Shown: positions 63,115 to 64,000 of the stretch, piece by piece | Position numbering within the stretch: the first letter of the stretch is position 1 | Layout: every line of letters begins with the position of its first letter | NCBI RefSeq assembly: GCF_900302505.1 | Contig: NZ_OMOJ01000002.1 | Location: forward strand, 620,001-684,000 | Source: Pseudoprimorskyibacter insulae | Lineage (GTDB): Bacteria > Pseudomonadota > Alphaproteobacteria > Rhodobacterales > Rhodobacteraceae | DNA length: 64,000 bases | Direction of reading: 5' to 3' | Position numbers and translations under genes: made by a program | The notes under the pieces: generated by a model | Database searches by the model: none | The model's input: only the letters and a program-made list of their open reading frames with translations | What the model was told of the DNA's origin: nothing

Positions 63115-63143
63115 TTGACGCTTTGATGACAAGGCAATATGGA
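63115..63143 (+). promoter_or_regulatory. Promoter of rpmB
   Basis: TTGACG, exact 17-bp spacer and TATGGA; transcription would start near 63150, giving an 80-nt leader. Confidence 0.6.
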
Positions 63144-63159
63144 AGCCCGACGAGATTCC

Positions 63160-63181
63160 GGGCGCCCCTTTGGCGCCCTTT
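63160..63181 (+). promoter_or_regulatory. Terminator-like hairpin in the rpmB leader
   Basis: GGGCGCC-CCTTT-GGCGCCC followed by TTT, between the predicted rpmB start site and its ribosome site; may be a partial terminator or autoregulatory structure, or the end of a meaB read-through. Confidence 0.45.
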
Positions 63182-63229
63182 GATATTGGAGCGAGTCGCC
63201 GCTCGCCCGGACAAGATGAGGATAGATCC

Positions 63230-63520
63230 ATGTCGCGAGTTTGCGAACTGACCGGTAAAGGCCCGATGACTGGCAACAACGTCAGCCATGCTAACAACAA
63301 GACCCGTCGCCGTTTTCTGCCGAACCTGAATGACGTGACGCTGCAGTCCGAAACGCTGGGCCGTGGCATCAAAATGCGCATTTCGGCATCCGCGCTGCGC
63401 AGCGTTGACCACCGTGGTGGTCTGGACAAGTTCCTGGCCAAAGCCAAGGATACCGAGCTGTCGTCGAACGCTCTCAAAGTCAAAAAAGAAATCGCGAAAG
63501 CTCAGGCCGCTAAGGCCTAA
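63230..63520 (+). CDS. rpmB: 50S ribosomal protein L28
   Basis: 96 residues. [33 protein letters not shown] is the standard bL28 N-terminus, and [20 protein letters not shown] completes it. GATGAGGA provides the ribosome site; an in-frame upstream GCG-rich extension is leader RNA. Monocistronic, with a promoter before and a terminator after. Confidence 0.96.
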   Translation: MSRVCELTGKGPMTGNNVSHANNKTRRRFLPNLNDVTLQSETLGRGIKMRISASALRSVDHRGGLDKFLAKAKDTELSSNALKVKKEIAKAQAAKA

Positions 63521-63543
63521 TTAGATTTCGCTTTGTCTGGGTT

Positions 63544-63576
63544 AAATCAGCCGTCTCAGCTTGGGGCGGCTGATTT
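63544..63576 (+). terminator. Terminator of rpmB
   Basis: AAATCAGCCG/CGGCTGATTT hairpin with a 13-nt loop, 23 bp past the rpmB stop. Confidence 0.85.
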
Positions 63577-63658
63577 CCGTTTAAGGGCAGGGGTTTATGC
63601 CAATGGTGCGGCGGTTATGTCGCGTTGTTTGCTAGCCCAGACTGCCTAGATTTCCCCT

Positions 63659-64000
63659 ATGACCTATCGTCTGAGCTTCCTTGGCAAATGGCTTTTGGCC
63701 GCTGTCGTGCTGATGACCAGCATGCAGATGGCCATTGCACGCGGCACGCCCGCGCCTGCCGGGGCGATGGTGATCTGTGCAGGGCAGGGCGTTGTTACGG
63801 TTTACGTCGATGAAAACGGCGAACCGGTCGCGACCCCGTATATCTGCCCCGATTGTGCGCTGACGCTGTTTCAGGCGATTGCGCCGGATGTGCCTGCCGC
63901 CGATCGCAGCGCCACTTGGGTTCGTATTGCCTTTGGCATTTCCGATATCGACGGCGTGTCATCCCCTGTGGCTGAGCCCCACGCGCGTGGCCCCCCTTGT
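63659..64000 (+). CDS. DUF2946-like secreted protein (C-terminus outside window)
   Basis: 114 codons are visible and the frame is still open at the right edge. MTYRLSFLGKWLLAAVVLMTSMQMAIA is a signal peptide. MVICAGQG, YICPDCALTLFQ and ARGPPC near the end resemble DUF2946, small periplasmic proteins often next to copper-handling genes. Family assignment is tentative because the end is missing. Confidence 0.55.
   Translation, partial: MTYRLSFLGKWLLAAVVLMTSMQMAIARGTPAPAGAMVICAGQGVVTVYVDENGEPVATPYICPDCALTLFQAIAPDVPAADRSATWVRIAFGISDIDGVSSPVAEPHARGPPC

Noticed and set aside
1-64000. CRISPR arrays, prophage, insertion sequences, rRNA operons, additional tRNAs
   Set aside because: No regularly spaced repeats, transposase or phage proteins, rRNA-like stretches or second cloverleaf with GTTCGAATCC-type T loop were found on reading through both strands.

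Overview
The window looks like a chromosomal segment of a marine-type Rhodobacteraceae (Rhodobacterales, Alphaproteobacteria). The evidence is high-GC coding DNA with strong third-position GC bias, a cbb3 oxidase/FnrL/hemN neighbourhood like that of Rhodobacter and roseobacters, a taurine:pyruvate aminotransferase close to roseobacter Tpa, and intergenic repeats with a GGTATTTATCAAAGAGAAG core. The species cannot be named from the sequence. No phage, insertion sequence, CRISPR array or rRNA was seen; there is one tRNA.

Layout. 0-3.9 kb: split, divergent tRNA-modification genes (mnmD and an mnmC-type oxidase), a small monooxygenase, taurine aminotransferase and tRNA-Arg(ACG). 4-8.1 kb: acyl-CoA dehydrogenase / CoA-transferase / MaoC hydratase operon with a divergent LysR regulator. 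8.1-11.6 kb: di-haem peroxidase-like cytochrome, flavin reductase, D-aminoacyl-tRNA deacylase and sugar kinase. 11.6-18.9 kb: a nine-gene minus-strand membrane-stress-type locus (small membrane protein, two XpaC-like proteins, a 29-residue membrane microprotein, TelA, DUF2927 lipoprotein, SPFH-GYF_2 protein, cytochrome b561, zinc-ribbon membrane protein). 18.9-26.9 kb: housekeeping genes (rluB, tadA, rluE-like, hemF, an SDR, an RsmC-like methyltransferase, clpS, HAD hydrolase, DD-carboxypeptidase). 26.9-40.9 kb: the micro-aerobic block: ccoSIHG, a LysR gene, ccoPQON, uspA, asd, fnrL and hemN, carrying five perfect TTGA-N6-TCAA FNR boxes. 40.9-46.5 kb: yejABEF peptide ABC importer. 46.7-64 kb: membrane cytochrome c, pheA, ogt, NUDIX, ileS, a VIT1/ycjF/GNAT/ycjX operon, truA, argD, argF, hrpB, meaB, rpmB and the start of a DUF2946-like gene.

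How the parts fit. FnrL can coordinate high-affinity respiration (ccoNOQP, ccoGHIS), anaerobic haem synthesis (hemN) and a stress protein (uspA). A fifth FNR box in the ccoP-LysR gap sits exactly where a class II site should be in front of a TAAACT -10 element and a roughly 116-nt, three-stem-loop RNA ending in an intrinsic terminator. That is my best candidate for an undescribed element. Two further candidates are regulatory leader peptides whose ATG falls at the predicted transcription start: an Ile-rich one before ileS and a Lys/Thr-rich one before asd. The TelA/XpaC/SPFH locus is the best candidate for an undescribed multi-protein system. ileS also holds an internal tract of about 450 bp with lower GC and foreign-looking codons, suggesting recombination.
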